From: JAWKWH01 sp040830725
GTDB lineage: Bacteria; Pseudomonadota; Alphaproteobacteria; Rhizobiales; Rhizobiaceae
Reading direction: 5' to 3'
DNA: 64,000 bases
Assembly: GCA_040830725.1 (NCBI GenBank)
Contig: JBFOMG010000005.1
Span: forward strand, 1-64,000
Shown: positions 24,886 to 33,804 of the stretch, in pieces
How positions within the stretch are numbered: position 1 is the first letter of the stretch
How the letters are laid out: each line of letters begins with the position of its first letter
Program-made: the position numbers and the translations under genes
Notes under the pieces: generated by a model
What the model was told of the DNA's origin: nothing
The model's input: only the letters and a program-made list of their open reading frames with translations
The model's database searches: none

Positions 24886-27495
24886 TCATTCTTTAAATAG
24901 ATTGTCGAGCCTTTCCAGAAGATTGTCGATCGGACCGTGCTCGCCGCACAGCTCCCTCGGAAGCATTCCAACCGTTTTATTCATTTGCACCGGCGCATTG
25001 CCCGTCAACGCACCGTGAACCACGTGAAACCCGAGCGCTCGATAGACCTCGAACTGCTCTTCAGAGAAGAATTGATCACCGGTTGTCTCGTGCGGAAACG
25101 CACGGTTCACCCGCGCATAATCTCGGACATAATCATTTTCATCGCCGCTCAGCGACGATTTGACATAAAGCAGCAGGCCTCTGTTGCGCCATTGCGTGGG
25201 ACTTCCTCCATCCAAGCCGGCTTCCTCGGGATATTCAATAATCCCGAGCGCACAATGCGGAAGTTCGGTATCGAGTTTTTCATCATCGGCCGACGGTGTT
25301 GTTTCTCCGGTTTTGCCACCCGGTTTCTTGCGGCCTTGTGCGTTGAGTCTGTCCCGCACAGTCCGGCTGGCTTTCTGGATTTCGTCAAACCTGATGTTGA
25401 TGCGAATGCCCAGATCGATCCGTGCATAGCGCTGCACCTTGACCAGCGCCCCAAACGACATCTCCGGATCAGCCTCCGCGTCGACCACGACGACAAAACG
25501 GCAACGGCGCTTCAGCAGGCTGTAGAGCCCCAGATTTTCGATATGCCCGCCGTCCGACAGATAAACGAGCGGGCTTTTTTCATCGAGCGAGTTGCTAATT
25601 TCGCGCGCTAGATAGTCATAGGGCGTCTGCCTTAGCCACGGAACCGCGGAAAAGTATTTTCGCTGCCCTTCTCCGACATGCGGGATCGACAGATCTCTGG
25701 GATTTCGGAACCAATAGCCCAACCGCACATTGAGGACAGCCAGTGTTAGCGCCAGTGGTTTCATGGACAGGCTGCCCATGGCTGTCGATGCGGCAGCTGC
25801 GGAAACTGCCACCGCCGATGCCAGTGTGAATCCGGGATCGATTTTCGGCAGATCGCGGCTGTCGAGATATCCTGTTTCCTCGCTGCCGCAATGCAGTTTG
25901 GAAAATGTGAAGAAGCTTGCATTTCGGCCGCGTTTGTTGGCCGCTTTTGAACCCTGGATATTCAGTGCGGAATTGATCAGGTGAAACGGGGCGTTGCCTC
26001 CGCCGATTTGATGCAGATTGTAGTTTACGGGTCTAACGTCATCGTCATCGTCATCGGCGCCGTTTCCATTTGCGGCAACAATGAACGCGTCCGACAACCT
26101 GTCGCGGTACAGGTTGTGTGGGGAATTGGCGTTGGCGCGTAGGGCCAGAGACAAGCCAAGCAGACCAACTGCACTCAAAAAATAGGCGCTTGCAGGCGCA
26201 TACGCTGCTCCGGCTCCACCAATTGCCCGGGAAACAAAGCTGGTAAGTGTCTGCATCCAGCCAGGCGAATGCCCGTACCCGCCGACTGAATCCGCCATGC
26301 CCCAATAGCTGAGGTACAAATAGATCAGCCACAATCCGAGCGGCAGCACCAAGCCAATCAGAAGGTAGACCACGCGCCGGGTATATTTGGCCAGTAATGC
26401 CATCGGTCCTGAAAAAGTGCCCGTACTGGCCTCACCGAGCCCCAGGAATCCTCTCAATGCCGCAACGAATGCTGCGACGGTACCCAGAACGGTGGCTGTT
26501 CCCTTGATCAGATTGACCGCGGTCTCAAACGTGAACCATGCATCGTCGGTTGTGCCTTCGCTAGCGCCGATGTGCCAAATTGCTGCGATCAGTCTTGGCT
26601 GCAACTCGACAGTGAAAACCGCCGCAAGAATGGCGATGAGGATCGCGATAATCCGGGTCCCTCTCCTGTAGTATTCTTTGATTTCATCGTGCCCCGGCCG
26701 CCCGGATTTCCACGAACGGACAATCGACCAAGCGATCATCGCAACCACCAAGACAATTAACATCCAGCGGGAAAGCAGGAAGTTGCCTTCGCCGATTGCA
26801 GTAAGCCAGGAGAAGAGGTCACCGGGCATTTTACTCAAGAACGCCGCATCAAGCTCGCTCGCCGTCGGCTTCATCCATAGTGTTGCCGCGGCTGCCAACA
26901 AAATAAGGCCTGCGATCAACGGCAGGTGGGCAAGAACGCCGCGCAGATAAGCCGCCAAATTTCGCAACTTTTCGGCAATACCGCCGCGTGGAAACAGATA
27001 GTTGGAATGATCGCGAATATGGCGAAGGATCAGTGGTTCGTCCGCTTTCAGCCGACTGGGGAATGGGAATCGATCACCGTCATTGGCCATCGCAGCGGAT
27101 ATACACCCTGCAGTATATCCGCCACCCGAAACCGACGACATGTAATCCATTCGGGAAAACAAAGTGGCATTTTGATTGTCGCTATCACCGGCCGACAAAG
27201 GAATGGCATCCAGTGCCTGTACACTTCCCAAACAAAATGCAGCCGAGCGTATGCCACCACCCGACAGCGACAGGCCTGCCAACGTGTCGCGGGTATTAGC
27301 TGAATTCGTTTGAGCGGAATCTTTATGTTTGGTGTGTGTTTTGCCCTTGCCGCCAGTTCGTCCGCTACCGGGCTCTCTCCGTTTCTCAATCGCGGTAAGT
27401 TCTGCCTCGAAAGCATCCTCAAACTCGACAATCCTCGGGATTTCCCCATCGGCTTCCGGTTTGGTCTCTTCTTCCACATTATCGGCGGCTTTCAT
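24886..27495 (-). CDS. Patatin-like phospholipase with internal membrane segments
   Basis: 869 residues. A charged N-terminal tail (1-70) precedes the patatin/cPLA2-type start: oxyanion-hole GGGIR at 79-83 and nucleophile Ser123 in SSVSGGGYTAG. Six hydrophobic segments follow between about 185 and 470 (for example LPLIAGLILLAAAATLW, WMLIVLVVAMIAW, VVYLLIGLVLPLGLW). The catalytic Asp is in YLSDGGHIENLGLYSLL late in the protein, so the catalytic domain is split by the membrane region. A short acidic stretch (NGADDDDDDVR) follows the helices. It should be a membrane-bound lipid acyl hydrolase; substrate unknown. It lies convergent with the DGGGP genes. Confidence 0.83.
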   Translation of the reverse strand: MKAADNVEEETKPEADGEIPRIVEFEDAFEAELTAIEKRREPGSGRTGGKGKTHTKHKDSAQTNSANTRDTLAGLSLSGGGIRSAAFCLGSVQALDAIPLSAGDSDNQNATLFSRMDYMSSVSGGGYTAGCISAAMANDGDRFPFPSRLKADEPLILRHIRDHSNYLFPRGGIAEKLRNLAAYLRGVLAHLPLIAGLILLAAAATLWMKPTASELDAAFLSKMPGDLFSWLTAIGEGNFLLSRWMLIVLVVAMIAWSIVRSWKSGRPGHDEIKEYYRRGTRIIAILIAILAAVFTVELQPRLIAAIWHIGASEGTTDDAWFTFETAVNLIKGTATVLGTVAAFVAALRGFLGLGEASTGTFSGPMALLAKYTRRVVYLLIGLVLPLGLWLIYLYLSYWGMADSVGGYGHSPGWMQTLTSFVSRAIGGAGAAYAPASAYFLSAVGLLGLSLALRANANSPHNLYRDRLSDAFIVAANGNGADDDDDDVRPVNYNLHQIGGGNAPFHLINSALNIQGSKAANKRGRNASFFTFSKLHCGSEETGYLDSRDLPKIDPGFTLASAVAVSAAAASTAMGSLSMKPLALTLAVLNVRLGYWFRNPRDLSIPHVGEGQRKYFSAVPWLRQTPYDYLAREISNSLDEKSPLVYLSDGGHIENLGLYSLLKRRCRFVVVVDAEADPEMSFGALVKVQRYARIDLGIRINIRFDEIQKASRTVRDRLNAQGRKKPGGKTGETTPSADDEKLDTELPHCALGIIEYPEEAGLDGGSPTQWRNRGLLLYVKSSLSGDENDYVRDYARVNRAFPHETTGDQFFSEEQFEVYRALGFHVVHGALTGNAPVQMNKTVGMLPRELCGEHGPIDNLLERLDNLFKE

Positions 27496-27695
27496 CGACT
27501 ACTCCGCAGCAGGTAATATATTCCAAATATGTCACAGTTATTGATAATACTGAAGTGGACGGGATAAGTAAATTTTCTAATTTCTGGAAATATTCAACCG
27601 ACGTTTGCAAATAAAATCCATCACGCGAAATCGAACCGCCCATACAATTCCGGAGGGAGCGTGGCTTTTGCAGGTATAATAATCGCATTGCGCTC

Positions 27696-28209
27696 TTACG
27701 GTTCATTCGCCGCGTATCCGTTGTCAGGTTCAATGGTTTCCAATGCTTCTTCGATCGCAACAACGGCGTTTGCGTTCGATTCATCGGCACGATCGATTGG
27801 CAATGGGCTCCATTCGCTGCTGCTTTCACTACCGGCAGCAGGGCTTTGGTTCCCACTTGAATGTTGGTCTATTGATGCGACCGCTTTGAGCGTCCAGCCC
27901 AAACCACAACGTTTCGCCTTGTAGAATGGTGAATTGGAGAACCTATCGGCAACTTCATCGACAACCCTCTATCGAGCAGGCTCCAAAACAATAGGACGGT
28001 ATGCGTCTGGGACTCCAAGGATTGCCCCAAGCTCAACTAATTGATCAATTACTTGATTTAGCGGGACAGGATTCTGCAAAAAAGAGTGGCAATCTCGTTC
28101 TCTCTCAATTCCGAAATTTCTTCGAACGAGAAGCATTCCTGCTTGTTGTCGCGGATCCGCATCAATATTGCGGCCGCATAGACAAACTCTTGCCGTCAAT
28201 ATCGCTCAT
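27696..28209 (-). pseudogene. Decayed hypothetical gene (two frameshifts, one stop)
   Basis: Reading the minus strand from an ATG at 28209 gives MSDID, then continues only after a one-base shift (GAC-GGC to a CGG CAA frame) as RQEFVYAAAILMRIRDNKQ and EISELRENEIATLF. A second one-base shift at a run of six Ts leads into NPVPLNQVIDQLVELG and GVPDAYRPIVLEPAR, then TAG, then RVVDEVADRFSNSPFYKAK to a natural TAA. The joined product is about 170 residues, hydrophilic at the C terminus, with lower GC than its surroundings. The coherent protein-like reading across all three lesions argues for one inactivated gene. No family is recognised. The 200 bases between it and the patatin gene are AT-rich and empty. 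Confidence 0.55.
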
Positions 28210-28271
28210 CACGCGGGACTTTGTGGCTCGACAGCTCGCTTGACGAAGAACCCAAGTTTGACACCGAAAAT

Positions 28272-29921
28272 CTACCTTCTCAACCGTTTATACGTCACCC
28301 GTTTCGGGTTGACGCTCTCCGGTCCGAGGCGGCGGATTTTGTCGGCCTCGTATTCCTCGAAGTTGCCCTCGAACCACTCCACGTGGCTGTCGCCCTCAAA
28401 GGCCAGGATGTGGGTGGCAAGACGGTCCAGAAACATGCGGTCGTGGCTGATGATCACCGCGCAACCGGCGAAATTCTCAAGTGCGTCTTCCAACGCACCA
28501 AGTGTTTCGGTATCGAGATCGTTGGTCGGCTCGTCGAGCAGAATGACGTTGCCGCCCTCCTTCAATAGCTTGGCCATGTGCACACGGTTGCGCTGGCCGC
28601 CTGAAAGCGTCCCCACCTTCTGCTGCTGGTCGCCGCCCTTAAAGTTGAAAGACGAACAATAGGCGCGCGAATTGACCTCGTGCTTGCCAAGCTTGATGAT
28701 GTCGTTGCCGCCGGAAATCTCCTCCCAAACGGTCTTGCTGCCATCAAGCGCATCGCGCGACTGGTCGACATAACCGAGCTTGACGCTTTCACCGATACGG
28801 ATTTCACCACCGTCAGGCTGCTCCTGGCCGGTAATCATGCGGAACAGTGTCGTCTTGCCGGCGCCATTTGGCCCGATGACACCGACAATGCCGCCGGGCG
28901 GGAGTTTGAAAGACAAGTCATCGATCAGCAGCTTGTCGCCATAGCCCTTGGAGAGCCCTTCAGCGTCGATAACGTTGTTGCCGAGCCGTTCGCCTGCGGG
29001 AATGACAATCTGCGCATCACCCGGGCGGCGGTCGTTGGCGGCCTTGACCAATTCATCATAGGCCTTGATGCGCGCTTTTGACTTTGCCTGGCGCGCTCGC
29101 GGTGAAGCAGCGATCCACTCGCTTTCACGCGCCATCGTCCGCTGGCGTGCTGCTTCTTCGCGGCCCTCCTGCGCCATGCGTTTGGCCTTTTTCTCCAGGT
29201 AAACCGTGTAATTGCCCTCGTATGGAATACCCCTGCCCCGGTCGAGCTCGAGTATCCAGCCGGTGACATTGTCGAGAAAGTACCGGTCGTGAGTGACCAT
29301 CAACACAGCGCCTGGATATTCACGCAGATGTTTCTCCAGCCATTGGATGGTCTCGGCGTCGAGATGGTTGGTCGGCTCATCAAGCAGCAGCAGGTCAGGC
29401 TGTGAGAGCAGCAGCTTGCAAAGCGCGACGCGCCGGCGCTCACCGCCTGACAGTTTGGATACATCCGCATCACCTGGCGGACAGCGCAGCGCCTCCATAG
29501 CCATTTCGACCTGGCTATCCAGATCCCAAAGGTTTTGCGCATCAATGATATCCTGCAGCTTAGCGCCCTCTTCCGCCGTTTCGTCTGAATAGTTCATCAT
29601 CAGCTCGTTGTAGCGGTCGAGAATTGCCTGCTTTTCGGCAACGCCTTCCATGACATTGCCAGTCACATCCTTGCTCTCATCAAGCTCGGGTTCCTGCGGC
29701 AGATATCCGCAAGTCGCCCCCTCGGCGAGCCACGCTTCCCCGGTAAACTCCTTGTCCAACCCGGCCATCACGCGCAGGACCGTGGACTTACCCGCCCCAT
29801 TTGGTCCCAAAATGCCGATCTTGGCATCCGGGTAGAATGAGAGATGAATGTTTTCGAGAATCTTTTTCGATCCATAGGACTTGTTCAGTCCGGACATGTG
29901 ATAGATGAACTGGCGTGCCAC
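28272..29921 (-). CDS. ettA: Energy-dependent translational throttle protein EttA (ABC-F ATPase)
   Basis: 549-residue soluble ABC-F protein with two nucleotide-binding domains. Walker A motifs are GPNGAGKST and GPNGAGKTT; signature motifs are LSGGERRRVALCKLL and LSGGQRNRVHMAKLL; Walker B segments end LLDEPTNHLDA and LLDEPTNDLDT. The N terminus ARQFIYHMSGLNKSYGSKKI and full length match EttA, which binds the ribosomal E site and gates entry to elongation according to ATP/ADP ratio. GTG at 29921 was chosen because GGGGAAG lies upstream and EttA proteins begin here; an ATG six codons earlier is possible. It stands 79 bases downstream of the GT-C-like gene. Confidence 0.95.
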   Translation of the reverse strand: MARQFIYHMSGLNKSYGSKKILENIHLSFYPDAKIGILGPNGAGKSTVLRVMAGLDKEFTGEAWLAEGATCGYLPQEPELDESKDVTGNVMEGVAEKQAILDRYNELMMNYSDETAEEGAKLQDIIDAQNLWDLDSQVEMAMEALRCPPGDADVSKLSGGERRRVALCKLLLSQPDLLLLDEPTNHLDAETIQWLEKHLREYPGAVLMVTHDRYFLDNVTGWILELDRGRGIPYEGNYTVYLEKKAKRMAQEGREEAARQRTMARESEWIAASPRARQAKSKARIKAYDELVKAANDRRPGDAQIVIPAGERLGNNVIDAEGLSKGYGDKLLIDDLSFKLPPGGIVGVIGPNGAGKTTLFRMITGQEQPDGGEIRIGESVKLGYVDQSRDALDGSKTVWEEISGGNDIIKLGKHEVNSRAYCSSFNFKGGDQQQKVGTLSGGQRNRVHMAKLLKEGGNVILLDEPTNDLDTETLGALEDALENFAGCAVIISHDRMFLDRLATHILAFEGDSHVEWFEGNFEEYEADKIRRLGPESVNPKRVTYKRLRR

Positions 29922-30000
29922 GCGCGCTTCCCCATGCATTTCGATGAAATGGAAAAATCTGGCGCCCATGTAGGCGAAATTGACGCTCGGGGCAATCGCT

Positions 30001-31809
30001 TCAGCGCAATGCGGCGCGGTTGATCCTGAAAAGCCTGAATGCCGTATCCTGCGACGGTTCCACGGGTTCCAGCCCGGCAACCGTTTCACCTTCTATCAGG
30101 GCCGCGAACAGCGGGGTCGAATCGATGTCGTCAACTCCAAGATTCCGTGCGCAAACGGCCAGGTAGTCATAAGCCGAAAGGGCGCGGTTTCGCTCAGCGG
30201 CATCGGTTTCGGTATAGGCGGTCAATAGGCGGGAAATTGCAGGGGCCGCCCGATGCAGCGGTACAGCGCCAATGCGATGCCGCGGGAATTCCTCGGCCAC
30301 CCGATAGGACATTGCGTAACTCGCCAGCACATTCCCGCCATCGACCCGTCCGAGTAAGGATATATCCTGTCCCTTGCAGTCATCGACCAGCATCTGGTCA
30401 AATACGGACAACGGTTTTTCTTCCGCCCGGCTGACCATGAACACCGATCCGATCAGCGTGACCGGCACCAGCGCTGCCGCAACCAGCCAGATTTGAGCCG
30501 CCCGCTCTCCCTTTCCCCCCGCCGGAAACGCTCTTTGCCGCAAGTCAAGCGCCGCTGGAACAAACAACGGAACAAAGACCGCCATGAAACGAACAGAGCG
30601 GAACAGAAAGAAAAACAGCGCCAGCGATGCAACGGCGACCGCAAAAACAATGAGAGGACGTGTGTCACCCAGGCGTGCCCGATCGATTGCAAACACCCCG
30701 CCGGCAATCACGACAAAACTGTAGATGCCGCAAAGCGCGGCTACCGCAATCGAACCCTCGGTGAACACAGCAGTCAGCGGCTTTTCTTGCCGGATCCGGT
30801 CGAACCAGAGCTCTCTCGCGATGCCCTGAACGTTACCATAGGGATCTCCGGCACATTCAGGAAACATCCAGACGACCACCGCCACCGCGGCGAGTGCTGG
30901 AAGCGCCAAGCTGAGCAGACGGGCGGTCAACCCACTGCTTCCCTGACGGAAAGGAGGCAGCGGCCAAAGCAGCGGTACGAGTGCGAGAATTGTTCCAGAA
31001 GAGACAATCGCCAGCACCCACGGTGCACCGATGGCATCACAACTGCCGGCAAACAGGCCATTCGAACCCAGCGACAGATATCCGGCAGGGATCGCAGCAA
31101 GGGCAAAACCCGCGCCCGTTGCCGTCAGCTGGTCAATGTGCCTGCCGGGGTTGAACGTTGCGGCAAGGGCGAGAATGCCCAGCCCGGCAGCGATGTAGGG
31201 CAGGCACTCAAGGCCGATGGCAATCGACACGGCGGCGGCAATTCCGCTCATCCAGCCGCCAATTCGAGTTCCCGCCGCCAAGCCGGCTGTCATTGCCATC
31301 ATCAACAAGAGTTGGAAATTGTGATGATCGATGCGACCTGGCGAAAATTCAAGAACCGCAAGCGCCATCAAAAGCGCCATGACCAGTAGCTCTCCCAACT
31401 GCAATTGCCTGCCGGCAATCCGCCGCGCTGCATAGATCGCCAATGCCATGAAAAACAGGAGCATGAATGGCGGCCAGATCAGATGGGCGATTGCCAGCGC
31501 GCTGGATTGGGTAACGAAGATTTCCGACAAGGAGGCAATCGCGAAATAGGGAAAATCGACCAGGCGGGAATAATGGGACTGGTAGGTCTCCGGTAATGCA
31601 ACGAAACCGAGTTCGAGATCAAAAAATGCCCGGCTCTGCAGGAGATCCCGCACCTGAAGCGCCCGCATGCGATCATCGAGATCACCGTAGTAGAGTTGGC
31701 CATCCCATGCGTCGATAATCACGATCAGGAGCCCGGCCAGGATAAAGAACAGCCAGGCCCACGAAGTGGGAGATGCACTTTCGCTAGCTTTTCCCGTCCG
31801 ATCACTCAT
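30001..31809 (-). CDS. GT-C-fold-like polytopic membrane protein
   Basis: 602 residues with about twelve hydrophobic segments over the first 460 residues and a soluble C-terminal domain. After the first helix comes YYGDLDDRMRALQVRDLL, an acidic loop placed like the catalytic Asp motif of GT-C glycosyltransferases (oligosaccharyl transferase STT3-like), and SPGRIDHHNFQLLL is reminiscent of conserved His motifs in the same fold. It probably transfers a sugar from a polyprenyl donor, or is a relative of unknown activity. The ATG at 31809 is preferred over an in-frame GTG at 31827. It precedes ettA in the same direction; the two are probably unrelated in function. Confidence 0.72.
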   Translation of the reverse strand: MSDRTGKASESASPTSWAWLFFILAGLLIVIIDAWDGQLYYGDLDDRMRALQVRDLLQSRAFFDLELGFVALPETYQSHYSRLVDFPYFAIASLSEIFVTQSSALAIAHLIWPPFMLLFFMALAIYAARRIAGRQLQLGELLVMALLMALAVLEFSPGRIDHHNFQLLLMMAMTAGLAAGTRIGGWMSGIAAAVSIAIGLECLPYIAAGLGILALAATFNPGRHIDQLTATGAGFALAAIPAGYLSLGSNGLFAGSCDAIGAPWVLAIVSSGTILALVPLLWPLPPFRQGSSGLTARLLSLALPALAAVAVVVWMFPECAGDPYGNVQGIARELWFDRIRQEKPLTAVFTEGSIAVAALCGIYSFVVIAGGVFAIDRARLGDTRPLIVFAVAVASLALFFFLFRSVRFMAVFVPLFVPAALDLRQRAFPAGGKGERAAQIWLVAAALVPVTLIGSVFMVSRAEEKPLSVFDQMLVDDCKGQDISLLGRVDGGNVLASYAMSYRVAEEFPRHRIGAVPLHRAAPAISRLLTAYTETDAAERNRALSAYDYLAVCARNLGVDDIDSTPLFAALIEGETVAGLEPVEPSQDTAFRLFRINRAALR

Positions 31810-31906
31810 CCGGCGACGCGTCCTCACAACTGCTATCTTGATCGCAGCAGTGAGTTAGCAGATCAGTCTTATGGCGCCGTTAATCCCGAAGCCACATATT
31901 CACCAC

Positions 31907-31937
31907 AAAAAGAAAAACGGGCCGCTCAAGCGACCCG
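31907..31937 (-). terminator. Rho-independent terminator of the YHS gene
   Basis: On the minus strand CGGGTCGC and GCGGCCCG pair over 8 bp (one G-U) around a 4-base loop, followed by TTTTTCTTTTT. It sits 30 bases after the YHS-domain gene. Confidence 0.75.
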
Positions 31938-31966
31938 CCATATGCTCATATAAGCCGCTGTGTTGT

Positions 31967-32422
31967 TCAGCTTCCCAGCGATTTCCAGTTGGAGTCAGCC
32001 TTGCTGATATATCCCGGAATGTCTTTTTCCCAGGTCTTTTGAATCTGATGCGTGATGTTGAGATAGAGCTGTCCGTCGACGATCTTGAATGCCGTCGGAT
32101 CAATCTTGACTTTCACACCCTGAGCAACCCCATACGCGCAGAAACCGCCATAGGCCGGAACATATTTCGCAGGGTTCGCTTTAAACGCTTTTTGATTGTC
32201 AGCGCTTGAGAACCAGTAGATGGCACCATCATGGGTCGCCACGTGAACACCGGAGCCTTTGACCGGTTTGTTTTCGGTAAAATAGGCTACGGGGTCATAG
32301 CCTTGGATGGCCACGCCGCTGGAATTGAGGTTGAGCGCTCCGGCGAACGCCTGGGTGGCCAGCAGGGCCGAAACAAACAGTGCCGCAATCATCGCGGCCG
32401 CATTTCTTACATTTCTCGTCAC
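31967..32422 (-). CDS. Secreted YHS-domain protein
   Basis: 151 residues. A basic start and hydrophobic segment (MIAALFVSALLATQAFA) form the signal peptide. The mature part has VAIQGYDPVAYFTENKPVKG, WFSSADNQKAFKANPAKYVPAYGGFCAYGVAQG and ends after WEKDIPGYISKADSNW, the pattern of periplasmic YHS proteins, which are suspected metal-binding proteins. A single Cys is in GGFCAYG. The GTG at 32422 is preferred: AGGAG lies 7 bases upstream, whereas the ATG ten codons earlier has none. It is divergent from the Cys-rich peptide gene. Confidence 0.85.
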   Translation of the reverse strand: MTRNVRNAAAMIAALFVSALLATQAFAGALNLNSSGVAIQGYDPVAYFTENKPVKGSGVHVATHDGAIYWFSSADNQKAFKANPAKYVPAYGGFCAYGVAQGVKVKIDPTAFKIVDGQLYLNITHQIQKTWEKDIPGYISKADSNWKSLGS

Positions 32423-32609
32423 GGCAAATCTCCTGTGTTTGAACGCGGACATATGCTGCAGATATAATAGACTATCCTGAATTTCGATTCACAGTTCTGT
32501 TGAAGAACCTGACAATCTTGTGACCCCGAAGTCATTCCAATTGATGTGACGCTGCTTTCAGTTTCGTTCAGGTTGAGGGCGCAACTTTCAATCCAATCGG
32601 AGTATCTTC

Positions 32610-32855
32610 ATGAATTCGAAATCCAAGAAAGCTTTGGCGCTGATGGTGGTTGGCGGCGGACTGGCGGCTGCGATGCCGGCTACGGTCAACAGCGCATTTG
32701 CAAGCTGCGGCGCGACCAAAGTGTCAAGCTGTGGTGCATGCGCCGGCGCCAAATGTGGTGCATGCGGCGCTGCCAAGTGTGGCGCATGTGCGGCTGCCAA
32801 GTGCAATCCGTGTGCACCGAAATGTGGCGCCTGTGGTGCTGCAAAGTCTGATTGA
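32610..32855 (+). CDS. Secreted Cys-rich repeat peptide (CGAC-x3/4-K repeats)
   Basis: 81 residues. Residues 1-32 are a signal peptide (KALALMVVGGGLAAAMPA...SAFA). The mature part of about 50 residues has 11 Cys arranged as repeats of about eight residues, C-x2-C-x3-K: CGACAGAK, CGACGAAK, CGACAAAK, CNPCAPK, CGACGAAK. Such arrays bind soft metals (Cu, Zn) or, in bufferin/HvfA-type RiPP precursors, are post-translationally modified. No DUF692 (MNIO) or DUF2063 partner gene is present nearby. GGAG precedes the ATG. Its signal peptide closely resembles that of the second peptide at 33805. A GAACCT sequence at 32505 vaguely resembles the sigma promoter but has wrong spacing. Confidence 0.75.
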   Translation: MNSKSKKALALMVVGGGLAAAMPATVNSAFASCGATKVSSCGACAGAKCGACGAAKCGACAAAKCNPCAPKCGACGAAKSD

Positions 32856-32881
32856 CGTCGGTCCGGTTACTTAATTTGCTG

Positions 32882-32904
32882 CGCCGGGGCTTGCCCCGGC
32901 GTTT
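32882..32904 (+). terminator. Rho-independent terminator of the Cys-rich peptide gene
   Basis: CGCCGGGG and CCCCGGCG form an 8-bp GC stem with loop CTTG, followed by only three Ts. Probably partial, allowing some read-through into the next gene. Confidence 0.6.
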
Positions 32905-32949
32905 GCTTGTTTCCAATATTCACCAACATTGATGATATGGAAATTTGAT

Positions 32950-33690
32950 ATGCCGTCTGGTGAGCACCGCGATCCCGAGATTGATTTCTCCATTTTGACA
33001 GATGCCGAACTTCAGCGGTTGCAGGCCGCGGCCGACGAGATGATCGGCGTATTGGAAGAAGCCGCCGCCGAAGGCAAACACATTCTTATCGACATACTCA
33101 ACGCCACCGAAGGCACGCCGTTCACCGAATGGCAGCACTATCCGCCCGGTGATGTTCGTGACAAGGAGAACGGCGCCCTTTGGTTTTATCATGCGCATGC
33201 GGAGGATGATGGCGACCGTCCCTGGGACGAACACGGCCATTTTCACACCTTCGTTTTCACCGAACACGTCTCGCAAGCGGTCGAGTCGCTCGCGCTTCCT
33301 GCCGAACCCGATATCGAAAAAGGCGGCCTATGCCATCTCGTTGCACTTTCTTTTGACAAGGCCGGCACCCCCATACGTGTTTTCACGACCAATCGATGGG
33401 TCGCCGATGAATGGATGTATCCGGCTGAGACAGTGATCGAACTGCTCGACAAATTCGTGATTGAGACTGAGAAATATCCCCTCACGACGCGCTGGCTCAT
33501 GGCGGCGCTGCAACTGTTCCGGCCCCAAATCGAATGGAGCCTGCGCGAAAGAGATCGTGAACTGAAACGGATTCGGATTGAAAACCCCACGAACTTCTCT
33601 GAGAATCAGGACTTTGAAGTCTTATCTTCGTTTCCGTTTGATCTGGCCCGGCAAATCGAAGCGGTGGAAGAAGCGCTGGGTAAATCCTGA
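32950..33690 (+). CDS. Uncharacterised His-rich protein between two secreted peptide genes
   Basis: 246 residues, no signal peptide or membrane segment. An N-terminal helical part (LTDAELQRLQAAADEMIGVL) is followed by EWQHYPPGDVRD, then ALWFYHAHAEDDGDRPWDEHGHFHTFVF, which has five His suited to metal binding, then HLVALSFDKAGTPIRVFTTNRWVADEW. I have a recollection of a family numbered DUF6969 with this HAH...EHGHFH pattern but cannot verify it. It may be a partner of the flanking peptides, for instance in their modification or metal loading; this is inference from gene order. ATG at 32950 is chosen; ATG at 32932 is in frame and possible. Confidence 0.78.
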   Translation: MPSGEHRDPEIDFSILTDAELQRLQAAADEMIGVLEEAAAEGKHILIDILNATEGTPFTEWQHYPPGDVRDKENGALWFYHAHAEDDGDRPWDEHGHFHTFVFTEHVSQAVESLALPAEPDIEKGGLCHLVALSFDKAGTPIRVFTTNRWVADEWMYPAETVIELLDKFVIETEKYPLTTRWLMAALQLFRPQIEWSLRERDRELKRIRIENPTNFSENQDFEVLSSFPFDLARQIEAVEEALGKS

Positions 33691-33804
33691 TTGATGTTTG
33701 CTCAAACGGCAATCGCACATCCGTTACCAAGCAGCCCGGCAATGTGATCCCGGTCAATCCGGATTGGTGATACCGTGATCATTCGCCGATCACAGGAGAC
33801 ACTG

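Noticed and set aside
27939..27962. GAACCTATCGG...CGAC on the plus strand as a further sigma promoter
   Set aside because: Spacing is 20 bases, the -35 lacks TTT, and it lies inside the decayed minus-strand gene with no credible plus-strand gene downstream.
28001..28243. 80-codon plus-strand frame as a real gene
   Set aside because: The opposite strand reads as a longer coherent (though broken) protein, so this is probably its antisense shadow.
32505..32529. GAACCT followed by CCGAA upstream of the Cys-rich peptide gene, as a fourth member of the sigma regulon
   Set aside because: The downstream element is CGAA not CGAC and lies 22 rather than 21 bases away, and the T-run after GAACC is missing.
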